A DNA stretch of 64,000 bases, from NCBI GenBank assembly GCA_927441425.1, contig CAKMKG010000017.1, positions 62,001-126,000 of the forward strand, read 5' to 3'. Position numbers and translations under genes: made by a program. A model generated the notes under the pieces. That model had not been told where the DNA came from. It ran no database searches and saw only the letters and a program-made list of their open reading frames with translations. Below are positions 16,054-23,829 of this stretch, in pieces; within the stretch, counting starts at the first letter, position 1, and each line of letters opens with the position of its first letter. The DNA comes from an uncultured Bacillota bacterium. Lineage in GTDB: Bacteria > Bacillota > Clostridia > Peptostreptococcales > Anaerovoracaceae.

Positions 16054-17304
16054 ATGCAGAAAAAACTGAACACATTGACGCTGAGCGGTCTTATGATTGG
16101 TCCAATTCTGGGGTCGGGAGTCGTTCTATTACCTCCGATCGCCATATCTATATTAGGGGAACAGGCGATCTTTGCATGGATCATTATCATGTTGTTGGGA
16201 ATCGTCTTTGCATATGTGTTTGCTAAGATGAGTTTGCTGATTTCCAGCAATGAAGGCATGAGCACAGTGGTAGGGCAGACACTGGGACAATCCTACAGGG
16301 AATTAGCCTCCAACTATCTTACCGCCGCAGTTTGCTTTGGACCGGTGGCAGTATTACTGACGGCTTCGGAATTCCTAAGCTATCTAGTAAAAGATTTGGG
16401 TCTCGATAAGACAGGACTGGCATTCATCCTTCTCATACTTTGTGTCACAGTGATTCTATGCGGAATAACAACCGTTGGAAAACTGACATTAATTCTTTCC
16501 TCTTTAACCGCAGTTCTTTTGGTTATTGGCAGTATTTACAGTCTATTGACTCAAAGCGAAGTCCTTTATCCAACGGAGATTCCCGAACCGGGCAAGCTGG
16601 GATATACCTTGCTGCTACTGTTTTGGGCAATCATAGGATGGGAGGTCATAGGTAATTATGTGGAAGATGTTGATAGGCCGGAGGTAACGATTATGAGGGC
16701 TATGAAAATAAGCATTGGCGCGATCATAATTGTATATTTATTCAGTGCATTTGCCTTACAAAATAGAATGCAGATACCGGAAGCGCAGAGAGCGGAACCA
16801 AATCTAGGTTTGATACTGGTTCCGTTATTCGGAGATTTTGCATATCTTCTGATGGGGCTTATCGCTACAGGATTGTGTTTCTGTACGCTCCTGATGATCC
16901 TTGGTGCCGTAACGCGGCAAATAGCAGTTCGTGCCGAGAATGGTAAGTTGCCGGCCTTTCTGAAAATGAAGCCACAGGAGAAGGCGCCGAAACGTGCATT
17001 GTTTTTCTTGACCGGATGGCATAGCATCCTTTTAATATTGATTTACTTCAAGCTGCTGTCGATTGAGGAAATAGTTGGAATTGCCAATACCTTCTTCATC
17101 GGGAACGCATTGCTTGGTTTGTCAGCAAGCATAAAATACATGAAGAGTTTGTGGGTTAAGGTCCTTGTCCTTTTTCTAATCATAGCGCTGGCTTTTTTGT
17201 TGGTCTTTTCATCCTCTTTTGCTTGGATTGTTTTGATTGCTATCACAGTGCTAAGCATATTCAAAAACAAAAGTGATATGGTTGAAGCCAATGAAAAGGA
17301 ATAA
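16054..17304 (+). CDS. APC-family amino acid permease
   Basis: 416 residues from ATG 16054, which follows AGGAAGAGAG; the frame extends to a TTG at 16033. About 12 hydrophobic helices cover the whole length. The first helix carries the APC signature GLMIGPILGSGVVLLPP (unwound helix 1 that binds the substrate amine). A conserved GWEVIGNYVEDVDRPE segment lies near residue 200. The pattern is closest to the YjeH-like branch of amino acid exporters and exchangers. Substrate cannot be told. Twelve bp separate it from the next gene, so the two are probably cotranscribed. Confidence 0.85.
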   Translation: MQKKLNTLTLSGLMIGPILGSGVVLLPPIAISILGEQAIFAWIIIMLLGIVFAYVFAKMSLLISSNEGMSTVVGQTLGQSYRELASNYLTAAVCFGPVAVLLTASEFLSYLVKDLGLDKTGLAFILLILCVTVILCGITTVGKLTLILSSLTAVLLVIGSIYSLLTQSEVLYPTEIPEPGKLGYTLLLLFWAIIGWEVIGNYVEDVDRPEVTIMRAMKISIGAIIIVYLFSAFALQNRMQIPEAQRAEPNLGLILVPLFGDFAYLLMGLIATGLCFCTLLMILGAVTRQIAVRAENGKLPAFLKMKPQEKAPKRALFFLTGWHSILLILIYFKLLSIEEIVGIANTFFIGNALLGLSASIKYMKSLWVKVLVLFLIIALAFLLVFSSSFAWIVLIAITVLSIFKNKSDMVEANEKE

Positions 17305-17315
17305 AGGAGGATGCT

Positions 17316-17729
17316 ATGAAATTTTTATTTATGATTTTGGGATTTCTGTTTCTGGGATTGGGTTCTATTGGGATCGTGCTGCCAATGCTTCCTTCCACTC
17401 CATTTTTTATAGCTGCGGCCTTCTGCTTTGCAAAAAGCTCGGAAAAATTACATCGGTGGTTTCTTTCGACAAAGCTTTATAAAAAACATTTAGATAGCTT
17501 TGTGAGGGATAGAACCATGACAATAAAAACCAAGGCTTCCATTCTAACCTCGGTGACAATTTTATTGAGTATTTGCTTCCTGCTACTGAAACAAGTACCG
17601 GTTGCAAGATTCATAATCTTTACTGTTTGGGTCTGCCATGTTTTCTATTTTATCTTTCGCATCAGAACAGCAGCGCCTGGGGGTGGAACCGAGAATTTAG
17701 AACCTGATAAGGAAAAGGAAAAGGATTAG
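17316..17729 (+). CDS. DUF454 (YbaN-like) inner membrane protein
   Basis: 137 residues behind AAAGGAGG. The hallmark DUF454 start is visible: GFLFLGLGSIGIVLPMLPSTPFFIAAAFCFAKSS spans residues about 8-41, here split as the LGxxGxxLPxLPTTPF motif followed by CFA(K)SS. HRWFLSTKLYKKHL comes next, then two more membrane helices. Function of the family is unknown. A Glu/Lys-rich tail ends it. Confidence 0.88.
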   Translation: MKFLFMILGFLFLGLGSIGIVLPMLPSTPFFIAAAFCFAKSSEKLHRWFLSTKLYKKHLDSFVRDRTMTIKTKASILTSVTILLSICFLLLKQVPVARFIIFTVWVCHVFYFIFRIRTAAPGGGTENLEPDKEKEKD

Positions 17730-17781
17730 CGGGGGTAAGTTGGAACGAATCCGGCAAAAGTTCATATTATAGAATGGAGTC

Positions 17782-17826
17782 AGCTTTACATAAAAATCAT
17801 TGCATTTTTATGTAAAGCTATTTTTA
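17782..17826 (+). terminator. terminator after the DUF454 gene
   Basis: A perfect 15-bp stem, AGCTTTACATAAAAA (17782-17796) with its complement at 17805-17819, an 8-base loop, then ATTTTTATGG. It lies just before the next gene's AAAAAGGTG site. Confidence 0.8.
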
Positions 17827-17843
17827 TGGAAAAAGGTGATTAA

Positions 17844-19223
17844 ATGAAACGAAAAACAGAATTAACCGGAAAGGTTGTTTGTCGCAATGATCCGGAATAC
17901 TGTCAGGCACGCAGGAATTGGAATCCGTTCACCAATGCATTTCCGAAGTTATTTGTTTTTGCACAGTCGAAGGAAGATGTAGCAAATGCTGTGAAGTGGG
18001 CGCGGGAGAATGATGTGCCCATTCGGATACGAAGCGGCAGGCATGCGCTGGCAAAAGATTTTTCCCAGACAGACGGTGGAATCGTAATAGATACCAGCCA
18101 TATGAGACAGGTAAAGGTAGATCCTTCACGGGGAATTGCAACTGTTGAAGCAGGAATTCGTGTAGGCCCTCTTGTGAGGATGCTGGCGGGGAAAGGTTTC
18201 CTTGCTCCATTTGGAGACAGTTCCACTGTTGGTATCGGCGGAATCAGTACCGGAGGTGGAATTACGGCTATCCAACGTACGGCCGGGTTGATTTCCGACA
18301 ATATTCTGGCTGCCACTTTAGTGGATGCCAATGGAGAGATTTTACACGTCAGTGAAAATGAGAATCCGGACTTGCTATGGGCGATCCGCGGAGGCGGCGG
18401 GGGAAACTTCGGGATTATAACCTCCTACACTTTTGTAATACGCCCTGCACCTACTCAAGTCGGAATCTTTCAAATCATCTGGCCGTGGGAGCAAATGGAT
18501 GAAGTATTCGATGTATGGCAAAGATGGGCTCCCGTAGTTGATGTGAGATTGGGAACCATTTTAGAGATATATTCAAAATCAAACGGTCTGCTTCGTTCCC
18601 AAGGAATATTCCTTGGCCACGCATCAGAAATGAAGAGATTAATCACACCTCTGATCAATGTCGGTTGCCCCGATCGGGTTTTTGTTCATGAGGTATCCTT
18701 GCTGGAAGCAATAGAATTCTGGGCTCCGGATGAACCTCTTTTCGATACACAGAATTCTACATGGTCATCTGCCTGGGCAGAACAAAGCATTCCTGCAAAA
18801 GGAATTAAAGCAATCCGAAGTTTCCTTGAAAAAACAACCGGAAGCGAATCCAATTTCTTCTTCCTTAATTCCGGAGGTGCGATGAACAGGGTCGATCCCA
18901 AGGATACAGCCTTCTTCTGGCGAAATACGAAATACTATGCTGAATGGGATGCTACGTGGACTGAAAAATCTGAAACGCGAGAGAATCTTGCACTTGTTGA
19001 AAAGACACGCATGCGACTGCAGCCCTACGTGACAGGCTCCTACGTTAATGTGCCCGATTTAAGCATAAAAGATTACGGACATGAATATTATGGTGGAAAT
19101 TTTGATCGGCTTCGGAGAGTGAAGGCGAAGTATGATCCGGATAATGTTTTCTGCTTTATACAGAGCATTCCTCCGGCTCCTTACTGTGGTTGTGATCATG
19201 ACGATTGGGAGCAACCGGTATAA
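17844..19223 (+). CDS. FAD-linked oxidoreductase, berberine-bridge-enzyme family
   Basis: 459 residues, normal for bacterial BBE-like enzymes. An FAD-binding type 4 domain (about 30-210) contains RSGRHALAKD, where the His is the usual 8-alpha covalent FAD attachment residue. DGGIVIDTSHM and the GxGGISTGGGITAIQRTAG segment follow. The position where bicovalent members have a second Cys (in the GxC motif) is Ile-Gln here, so attachment is probably by His only. The C-terminal BBE motif YYGGNFDRLRRVKAKYDPDN is intact. Such enzymes oxidise sugars or aromatic natural products, usually with O2, which is unexpected in a strict anaerobe. It is monocistronic between two terminators. Confidence 0.88.
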   Translation: MKRKTELTGKVVCRNDPEYCQARRNWNPFTNAFPKLFVFAQSKEDVANAVKWARENDVPIRIRSGRHALAKDFSQTDGGIVIDTSHMRQVKVDPSRGIATVEAGIRVGPLVRMLAGKGFLAPFGDSSTVGIGGISTGGGITAIQRTAGLISDNILAATLVDANGEILHVSENENPDLLWAIRGGGGGNFGIITSYTFVIRPAPTQVGIFQIIWPWEQMDEVFDVWQRWAPVVDVRLGTILEIYSKSNGLLRSQGIFLGHASEMKRLITPLINVGCPDRVFVHEVSLLEAIEFWAPDEPLFDTQNSTWSSAWAEQSIPAKGIKAIRSFLEKTTGSESNFFFLNSGGAMNRVDPKDTAFFWRNTKYYAEWDATWTEKSETRENLALVEKTRMRLQPYVTGSYVNVPDLSIKDYGHEYYGGNFDRLRRVKAKYDPDNVFCFIQSIPPAPYCGCDHDDWEQPV

Positions 19224-19267
19224 TTTCGCTTTATGTTTTCAGGGGTACTGTCCTGTCTCCAATGGTC

Positions 19268-19316
19268 CATCCCCGCCATCGATTCACTCAGATTGTTGGC
19301 GGGATGTTTTTTTTAA
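19268..19316 (+). terminator. terminator after the BBE-like gene
   Basis: CATCC-CCGCCA (19268-19278) pairs with TGGCGGGATG (19297-19306) apart from one bulged C. A run of eight T follows. Confidence 0.75.
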
Positions 19317-19436
19317 TTTAATTCTAATCTCCTTATATTCTTTCATTAATAATTGCCGTATATACTAATCACAAATGGTTGGAATATTTTGGAGAATCAA
19401 TTGGATTCTAGCCATCATTTGAATAGGAGATTAATG

Positions 19437-19847
19437 ATGAAAAAGAATAGAAGGATAATCATAGGTATTGTAGCCTCCGTGTTTCTGGTCGGATTGGTCG
19501 TCGGATGGAAATATGCTTTGGATTTAATGTACTACAAGGAGGCAATGTCGAAGGTTAAAATTCGAACGATTGATGTGAGCGCGATAGAGGATGGTACCTA
19601 TGAAGGACGCTATGATGCCAGAGTAATTTCTGCTACTGCCAGCGTTATCATTGAGGACGGCAAAATCCGAGACATAAAATTATTGGATCATAAAAACGAT
19701 AAAGGCGTGTCGGCTGAGGCTATTATTAGCGAAATTCTGAAAGAGCAGTCTCTTGATGTGGATGTGGTTTCGGGAGCCACTAACAGCAGCAAAACGATAT
19801 TGAAAGCCGTCGAAAATGCGCTGACATCCGGAGGCGATGACAGATGA
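19437..19847 (+). CDS. membrane-anchored FMN-binding domain protein
   Basis: 136 residues from the second of two adjacent ATGs (19437), 6 bases after AGGAGA. An N-terminal hydrophobic anchor (about 6-25) precedes an FMN_bind domain. DGTYEGRYDARVISATASVII gives the beta-strand core in two parts, and the C-terminal VVSGATNSSKTI matches the D-x2-[TV]-S-G-A-[ST]-x-[ST] flavinylation motif, in which the final Ser/Thr receives FMN from ApbE. Such domains carry electrons on the outer face of the membrane. No ApbE or partner reductase is nearby. Confidence 0.85.
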   Translation: MKKNRRIIIGIVASVFLVGLVVGWKYALDLMYYKEAMSKVKIRTIDVSAIEDGTYEGRYDARVISATASVIIEDGKIRDIKLLDHKNDKGVSAEAIISEILKEQSLDVDVVSGATNSSKTILKAVENALTSGGDDR

Positions 19848-19856
19848 AACGATTTA

Positions 19857-19887
19857 AGTGCCGATGATGCAATCGGCACTTTTTTTA
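19857..19887 (+). terminator. terminator after the FMN-binding gene
   Basis: AGTGCCGAT and ATCGGCACT form a perfect 9-bp stem with a GATGCA loop. Seven T follow. Confidence 0.9.
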
Positions 19888-19905
19888 GAAATCATAAAAT
19901 TAGTA

Positions 19906-19934
19906 TTGAAAATGAGAAAAGCTTGCTGTATAAT
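19906..19934 (+). promoter_or_regulatory. sigma-A promoter of the TetR-GMC-ligase operon
   Basis: TTGAAA (19906-19911), a 17-bp gap and a perfect TATAAT (19929-19934). It sits about 50 bp before the TetR-type gene. Confidence 0.75.
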
Positions 19935-19942
19935 TTAAACGT

Positions 19943-19962
19943 GATTAAAACAAGATTAAAAC
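19943..19962. promoter_or_regulatory. paired GATTAAAAC repeats just after the promoter, possible operator
   Basis: GATTAAAAC occurs at 19943-19951 and again at 19954-19962, one helical turn apart and just downstream of the predicted start of transcription. It could be an autoregulatory site for the TetR-type protein, although that family usually binds inverted repeats. Confidence 0.3.
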
Positions 19963-19983
19963 TAGATGAAATTGGGGTGAATC

Positions 19984-20556
19984 ATGAAACACGAAAGTAT
20001 AGATTCAAAAAAACGAATTATGGATACGATGGTTCAGTTATTGATGGAACGAAAAGACGTAAATAAAATAACCACCAGACAGATTGCAGAACTCGCAAAT
20101 GTGAACAGTGCATTGATCAACTATTACTATCAATCAAAGGAGAATCTTGTATTCCAAGCAGTTGAGATGTGCATGGAGAATATAGCAAAAAAGCTTTTTG
20201 TTGATGACATGCAGAACGAAGATCCGATCGGCAGACTGAAAAACATGATAAAGACTTTTTCCAGCTTTGCGTTCAATAATTACTACTTAACAGAAATAGC
20301 TATATCGAATGAAATCAAGCACGGTAGTATTAGCACAAGTATGATGATTTTACCGCTGCTCTCGGAAATCTTCAAGGAGAGCAAAACGGAAGTCGAGCTA
20401 AAATTGATAGCATTACAGATCATTACACCGATGCAAGTATTATTTTTGAACGCCATTGAATATAAAGAGCATTTGAAAAAAGATCTCTTTCATGAACAAC
20501 GCAGAAGTGAGGTATTGGATCAAATGATCGACAATATTTTATATAGAGAAAATTGA
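19984..20556 (+). CDS. TetR-family transcriptional regulator
   Basis: 190 residues, the usual TetR length. The N-terminal HTH spans about residues 8-55, with KRIMDTMVQLLMER, ITTRQIAELANVNSALINYY as recognition region, and YQSKENL as the conserved end. The ligand domain is helical and has no recognisable binding residues. It is the first gene of a run of same-strand genes with overlapping ends, so it likely represses its own operon and responds to a small hydrophobic ligand, perhaps an acyl compound given the downstream acyl-CoA ligase. That ligand is inferred. Confidence 0.9.
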   Translation: MKHESIDSKKRIMDTMVQLLMERKDVNKITTRQIAELANVNSALINYYYQSKENLVFQAVEMCMENIAKKLFVDDMQNEDPIGRLKNMIKTFSSFAFNNYYLTEIAISNEIKHGSISTSMMILPLLSEIFKESKTEVELKLIALQIITPMQVLFLNAIEYKEHLKKDLFHEQRRSEVLDQMIDNILYREN

Positions 20557-20578
20557 ACGGGAAGAATAAGGGGAGGAT

Positions 20579-20635
20579 ATGAAAAGTAAAGATTTTAACA
20601 AGCTGGATTACTTGGAGAATGATGATGTTGATTAA
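20579..20635 (+). CDS. 18-residue small ORF with strong ribosome binding site
   Basis: ATG 20579 follows AAGGGGAGGAT at good spacing. The frame gives 18 residues with an acidic end (LENDDVD). It stops at 20633-20635, overlapping the start region of the next gene (ATGs at 20619, 20622, 20625). The layout suggests translational coupling, with this ORF carrying ribosomes to the next start. It may be a leader peptide or a decayed 5' end; no family is recognisable. Confidence 0.45.
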   Translation: MKSKDFNKLDYLENDDVD

Positions 20636-21212
20636 GATCATGCAGATCTATATGCCTGAATTTTTGAAGAGAAAAAAGCTGAAAGAATTATTCTGCCTGA
20701 CGGCGGATGCTTTTGAAACGGAAATGCCGGCGCTTAGAGGGCTTGCTTTCCGCGAATGCCTGTGGAAGTATGCTTTTTTTTCAAAAGAGCAGGCTGAGCT
20801 CTGCCTGCAGCAAGGATGCCGGGTTGAGGAAATCAAATCTCGATTGTATCACAATTCTTTTCTTTTCGGTGAGAAGTTGAGAAAGAGTCTACATGTAAAG
20901 ACCTGGGACGAATCAGTTGAAGTATTGAAGACATTCTATCAGTTCATCGGGATTGATTTTGAGTATGATGGGAACAAGGCGTTCGTGATCAGGCAATGCA
21001 GCTTCAGCAAGTATTACTCCGCTGAAGTATGTGCCCTCATATCCTCCATGGATGAAGGACTGGCGACAGGGCTTTCTAACGGCGGCAGGCTTTGTTTTAC
21101 ACAGAGGATCACGGATGGGAGCCACTGCTGCAAAGGAGTGCTACAAAATGAAGACATTGCAGCTGAGCAATCGTTAGATTGTAAAGGAGTTACAATAAGG
21201 GGTTTGAAATGA
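20625..21212 (+). CDS. uncharacterised protein, possibly L-2-amino-thiazoline-4-carboxylate hydrolase-like
   Basis: About 195 residues. Three in-frame ATGs (20619, 20622, 20625) are available; the last is best spaced from GGAG (20614-20617). Soluble, with helical N-terminal half and a C-terminal half containing KYYSAEVCALISSMDEGL, then LCFTQRITDGSHCCKGVL. The F-T-x3-x-G-x2-C-C pattern recalls the end of the ATC hydrolase family and of V4R-type small-molecule-binding domains, where paired Cys lie near a ligand pocket. I regard that as a weak family hint. The stop overlaps the next start by 4 bp (ATGA), so it is coupled to the GMC oxidoreductase. Confidence 0.6.
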   Translation: MLIKIMQIYMPEFLKRKKLKELFCLTADAFETEMPALRGLAFRECLWKYAFFSKEQAELCLQQGCRVEEIKSRLYHNSFLFGEKLRKSLHVKTWDESVEVLKTFYQFIGIDFEYDGNKAFVIRQCSFSKYYSAEVCALISSMDEGLATGLSNGGRLCFTQRITDGSHCCKGVLQNEDIAAEQSLDCKGVTIRGLK

Positions 21213-22498
21213 AAAATATAATCATAGTTGGAAGTGGTGCAGGTGGAGCCGCCGCCGCGAAGAGGCTACAGGGAAAATTTCAAGTTACTGTTTTGGAAGC
21301 CGGCGGAGAATTCAAGCCCTTCCCCTTTGAACTGGCTCCCTTTGAAAAATTAAAGAAAACCGGACTGCTCTTTGATGAAAGAGAAATACAGCTGCTATTT
21401 CCCCAGATGAGAGTGCAGAAAACCGAGGATAAGATGGTAATGGTCAGCGGATCCTGCCTGGGCGGAACGACAACACTGTCAGCAGGAAATGCACTTCGAG
21501 TCGATCAGGGGCTAAGGGAGCTTGGCATTGATCTGGAGGAAGAATTTGAAGAGCTGTATCGGGAAATCCCCATTACATATGAACATCGGAATCGATGGCA
21601 GGAGGCTTCAAGTCAATTGTTTCAAATCTGCGAGGAAATGGATCTGAATCCGCAGCCGATACCAAAATTTGGTTTATATGAGAACTGCACCGGCTGCGGA
21701 AGATGTGTCCTGGGCTGCCGGTATGGTGTGAAATGGGATAGCCGTCTGTTTTTAAAGGATGCGCAAGAAATGGGTGCAAAGCTGGTTACAGGCTGCAGGG
21801 TTTTGCGCGTCGTGATTGAGGATGGAGTTGTGAAAGGTGTTCAGGCGCGGAAAGGTCTGAGCACTGCATTCCATCCGGCAGATATCGTCCTATTGGCGGC
21901 CGGCGGCTTTTCAACGCCTGTCATTCTGCAGAATTCCGGTATCGAATGTGAGAACAGACTGTTTGTAGATCCGGTGCTCTGCGTTGCTGCCCATTGCAAG
22001 GGCAGCCTTCAAAACAAGGAGATTTCCATGCCCTTTGCCGTGCAGACAGAGCATTATATCGTATCTCCGTATTTCGATTACCTAAGCTTATTCTTCAACA
22101 AAAAATGGCGATATCCGGCTTCGGATATCCTGACATTGATGATCAAGCTGGCTGATAACTGTGCCGGTAGTGTCGATGGGAAAAAGATCCATAAAACATT
22201 GACAGACCTTGATAAAGAAAGGCTGCAGGATGGCGTGAGGGTTTGCAGGGAGATCCTCGGCAGATACGGAATCAGAGAGAATGAGATCTTTCTCGGAACC
22301 ATCAATGCAGGACATCCCGGAGGAATGCTGCCCCTTACTAGGGAGCAAGCGGATACCTTTCATGATCCCAGATTACCAAAGAATCTTTATGTAGCCGATG
22401 CATCGCTGTTTCCCGGTTCCTTGGGGAATCCTCCCATCTTGACGATCATGGCTATGGCGAAAAGAACAAGTAAATTAATTACGGAGCGTTTTATATGA
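21209..22498 (+). CDS. GMC-type FAD-dependent alcohol oxidoreductase
   Basis: 429 residues. The N-terminal dinucleotide-binding motif is IIVGSGAGGAAAAKRL (residues 4-19). GSCLGGTTTLSAGNALR is the second GMC FAD segment (about 89-105). The C-terminal GMC motif is AGHPGGMLPL ... LYVADASLFPGSLGNPPILTI, split over residues 370-420, with His and Asn as the likely catalytic pair. A cysteine cluster CTGCGRCVLGC near residue 160 matches the Cys-rich stretch seen in long-chain fatty alcohol oxidases of this superfamily. The protein is shorter than fungal GMC enzymes because it lacks the large insert. A long-chain alcohol or sterol-like substrate is plausible next to an acyl reductase/ligase. Coupled by 4-bp overlaps to both neighbours. 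Confidence 0.82.
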   Translation: MKNIIIVGSGAGGAAAAKRLQGKFQVTVLEAGGEFKPFPFELAPFEKLKKTGLLFDEREIQLLFPQMRVQKTEDKMVMVSGSCLGGTTTLSAGNALRVDQGLRELGIDLEEEFEELYREIPITYEHRNRWQEASSQLFQICEEMDLNPQPIPKFGLYENCTGCGRCVLGCRYGVKWDSRLFLKDAQEMGAKLVTGCRVLRVVIEDGVVKGVQARKGLSTAFHPADIVLLAAGGFSTPVILQNSGIECENRLFVDPVLCVAAHCKGSLQNKEISMPFAVQTEHYIVSPYFDYLSLFFNKKWRYPASDILTLMIKLADNCAGSVDGKKIHKTLTDLDKERLQDGVRVCREILGRYGIRENEIFLGTINAGHPGGMLPLTREQADTFHDPRLPKNLYVADASLFPGSLGNPPILTIMAMAKRTSKLITERFI

Positions 22499-23829
22499 AC
22501 ACGGAAAATCTCAGAACAAGAATAGAACAAGAAGCTGCCGGAATGGTAGTTGGACAAAAACAAACCGACAGGACGCCGAGCATCCGAAAAGTGCTTTTGA
22601 TGGGATATAACGGGGCAAATAATACGGGCTCGGAAGCCCGTCTGCTGGCTATCATTGATGAGGTTCGGGAGGTAGTAGGTCCGGAGGTCGAAATCACGAT
22701 TCCGACAATCTGTGAAAAGAATCTCCGCAGATATGTTAAGGAGGAGTCAAATCTGAAAATCGTAGAATATCCAACGGTATATTTTTTGGCTCTATACAGC
22801 TTGGTGAAGGAGCACGATCTGATCCTGCTTACTGAAGGGAGCTGCTATATGGACACCTGGAGTTCCTGTCTGCTTTGGGCATGGCTGTGGGTAACCGGGT
22901 GCGCCAATAAAAAAGGAAAGATCGTTGTCGCATACGCCGTTGACGCAGGGTATCTATCCCCGTTCAATCAGAAATTGGTGCGACGCATTGCATCCAAAAC
23001 CGATTTGATCATTACAAGGACTCGGGCTGCTGCGGATCGACTCAAGACCTGGAAGGTCAGCGCACCCATTGAGGCCACAGCTGATTCGGCTTTTTGCTTC
23101 CGGCCGGATCCTGCTGATTGTGATTTCCTGAAAAAAAGCTGGTCGAGAACAGCTGCAGGTGTGATCGGCATTGCAGCGGTGGATTTTTATCTTTGGCCGG
23201 TAGTATTTCGTCCCTTCGGCAAGTCTAAAAACTGCTATAGATGGCCTTATTACTACTCGGATTCCCAACAGCGCCGCTTAGACCGCAACACACTGGCAAA
23301 AAATTATGCCTGTTTTGCAGATCAAATGATTGATACATATGGGATTCCTGTCGCATTGATCTGCATGGAGCAGTTGGACGAACCCCTTGCGGCCATGATT
23401 CTTTCAGCAATGCGCCATCCGGAGAAGGTCCGAATATTCTCAGCCAGCGAGTACAATACCTCCCAGATGACTTCCATTCTACGAAGCCTCGAGCTGCTGG
23501 TTACCTCCCGCTACCATGCCGGAGTGCTTTCTCTGGATGCAGCAATTCCACAGATTGCCATCGGGCATGACCAGCGGTTGCGGGATCTTTACCTGGAGTT
23601 GGAACTCTTTGACGATTATTTTTTGGAATCTGACTCGCCACAGCTCTTTCAAGATCTGAAGGAACGTGCAGAGAGACTGATGGAGAACCCCAATTCCCAG
23701 AGGGAGATTCTGCACAGTAACAGACAAAACCAGCATATATGGGCAAAACAGAACCCGCTGCTTCTGAAGCAATTGCTGAACCGGGAGCAGCAAATTGACA
23801 AAAGATGGAGCAGGGGGGTAATCCTATGA
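22495..23829 (+). CDS. polysaccharide pyruvyl transferase family protein
   Basis: 444 residues. The family start is clear: KVLLMGYNGANNTGSEARL (about 31-49), the nucleotide-sugar-like GT-B fold start of CsaB/WcaK-type proteins. ILLTEGSCYMD and the distal LLVTSRYHAGVLSLDAAIPQ motif (about 340-360, with the conserved SRYHA) follow. CsaB-type enzymes put pyruvate ketals on wall polymers, but many members are uncharacterised and some act on nucleotides or lipids. ATGA overlaps at both ends place it firmly in this operon, next to enzymes for acyl chemistry, so its acceptor could be a glycolipid. That is speculative. Confidence 0.82.
   Translation: MNTENLRTRIEQEAAGMVVGQKQTDRTPSIRKVLLMGYNGANNTGSEARLLAIIDEVREVVGPEVEITIPTICEKNLRRYVKEESNLKIVEYPTVYFLALYSLVKEHDLILLTEGSCYMDTWSSCLLWAWLWVTGCANKKGKIVVAYAVDAGYLSPFNQKLVRRIASKTDLIITRTRAAADRLKTWKVSAPIEATADSAFCFRPDPADCDFLKKSWSRTAAGVIGIAAVDFYLWPVVFRPFGKSKNCYRWPYYYSDSQQRRLDRNTLAKNYACFADQMIDTYGIPVALICMEQLDEPLAAMILSAMRHPEKVRIFSASEYNTSQMTSILRSLELLVTSRYHAGVLSLDAAIPQIAIGHDQRLRDLYLELELFDDYFLESDSPQLFQDLKERAERLMENPNSQREILHSNRQNQHIWAKQNPLLLKQLLNREQQIDKRWSRGVIL

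Noticed and set aside
19240..19270. Possible second copy of the REP-like element (GGGGTACTGTCC)
   Set aside because: Only a few bases resemble the element at 13485-13540 and there is no matching inverted end; the sequence is explained by the terminator region.
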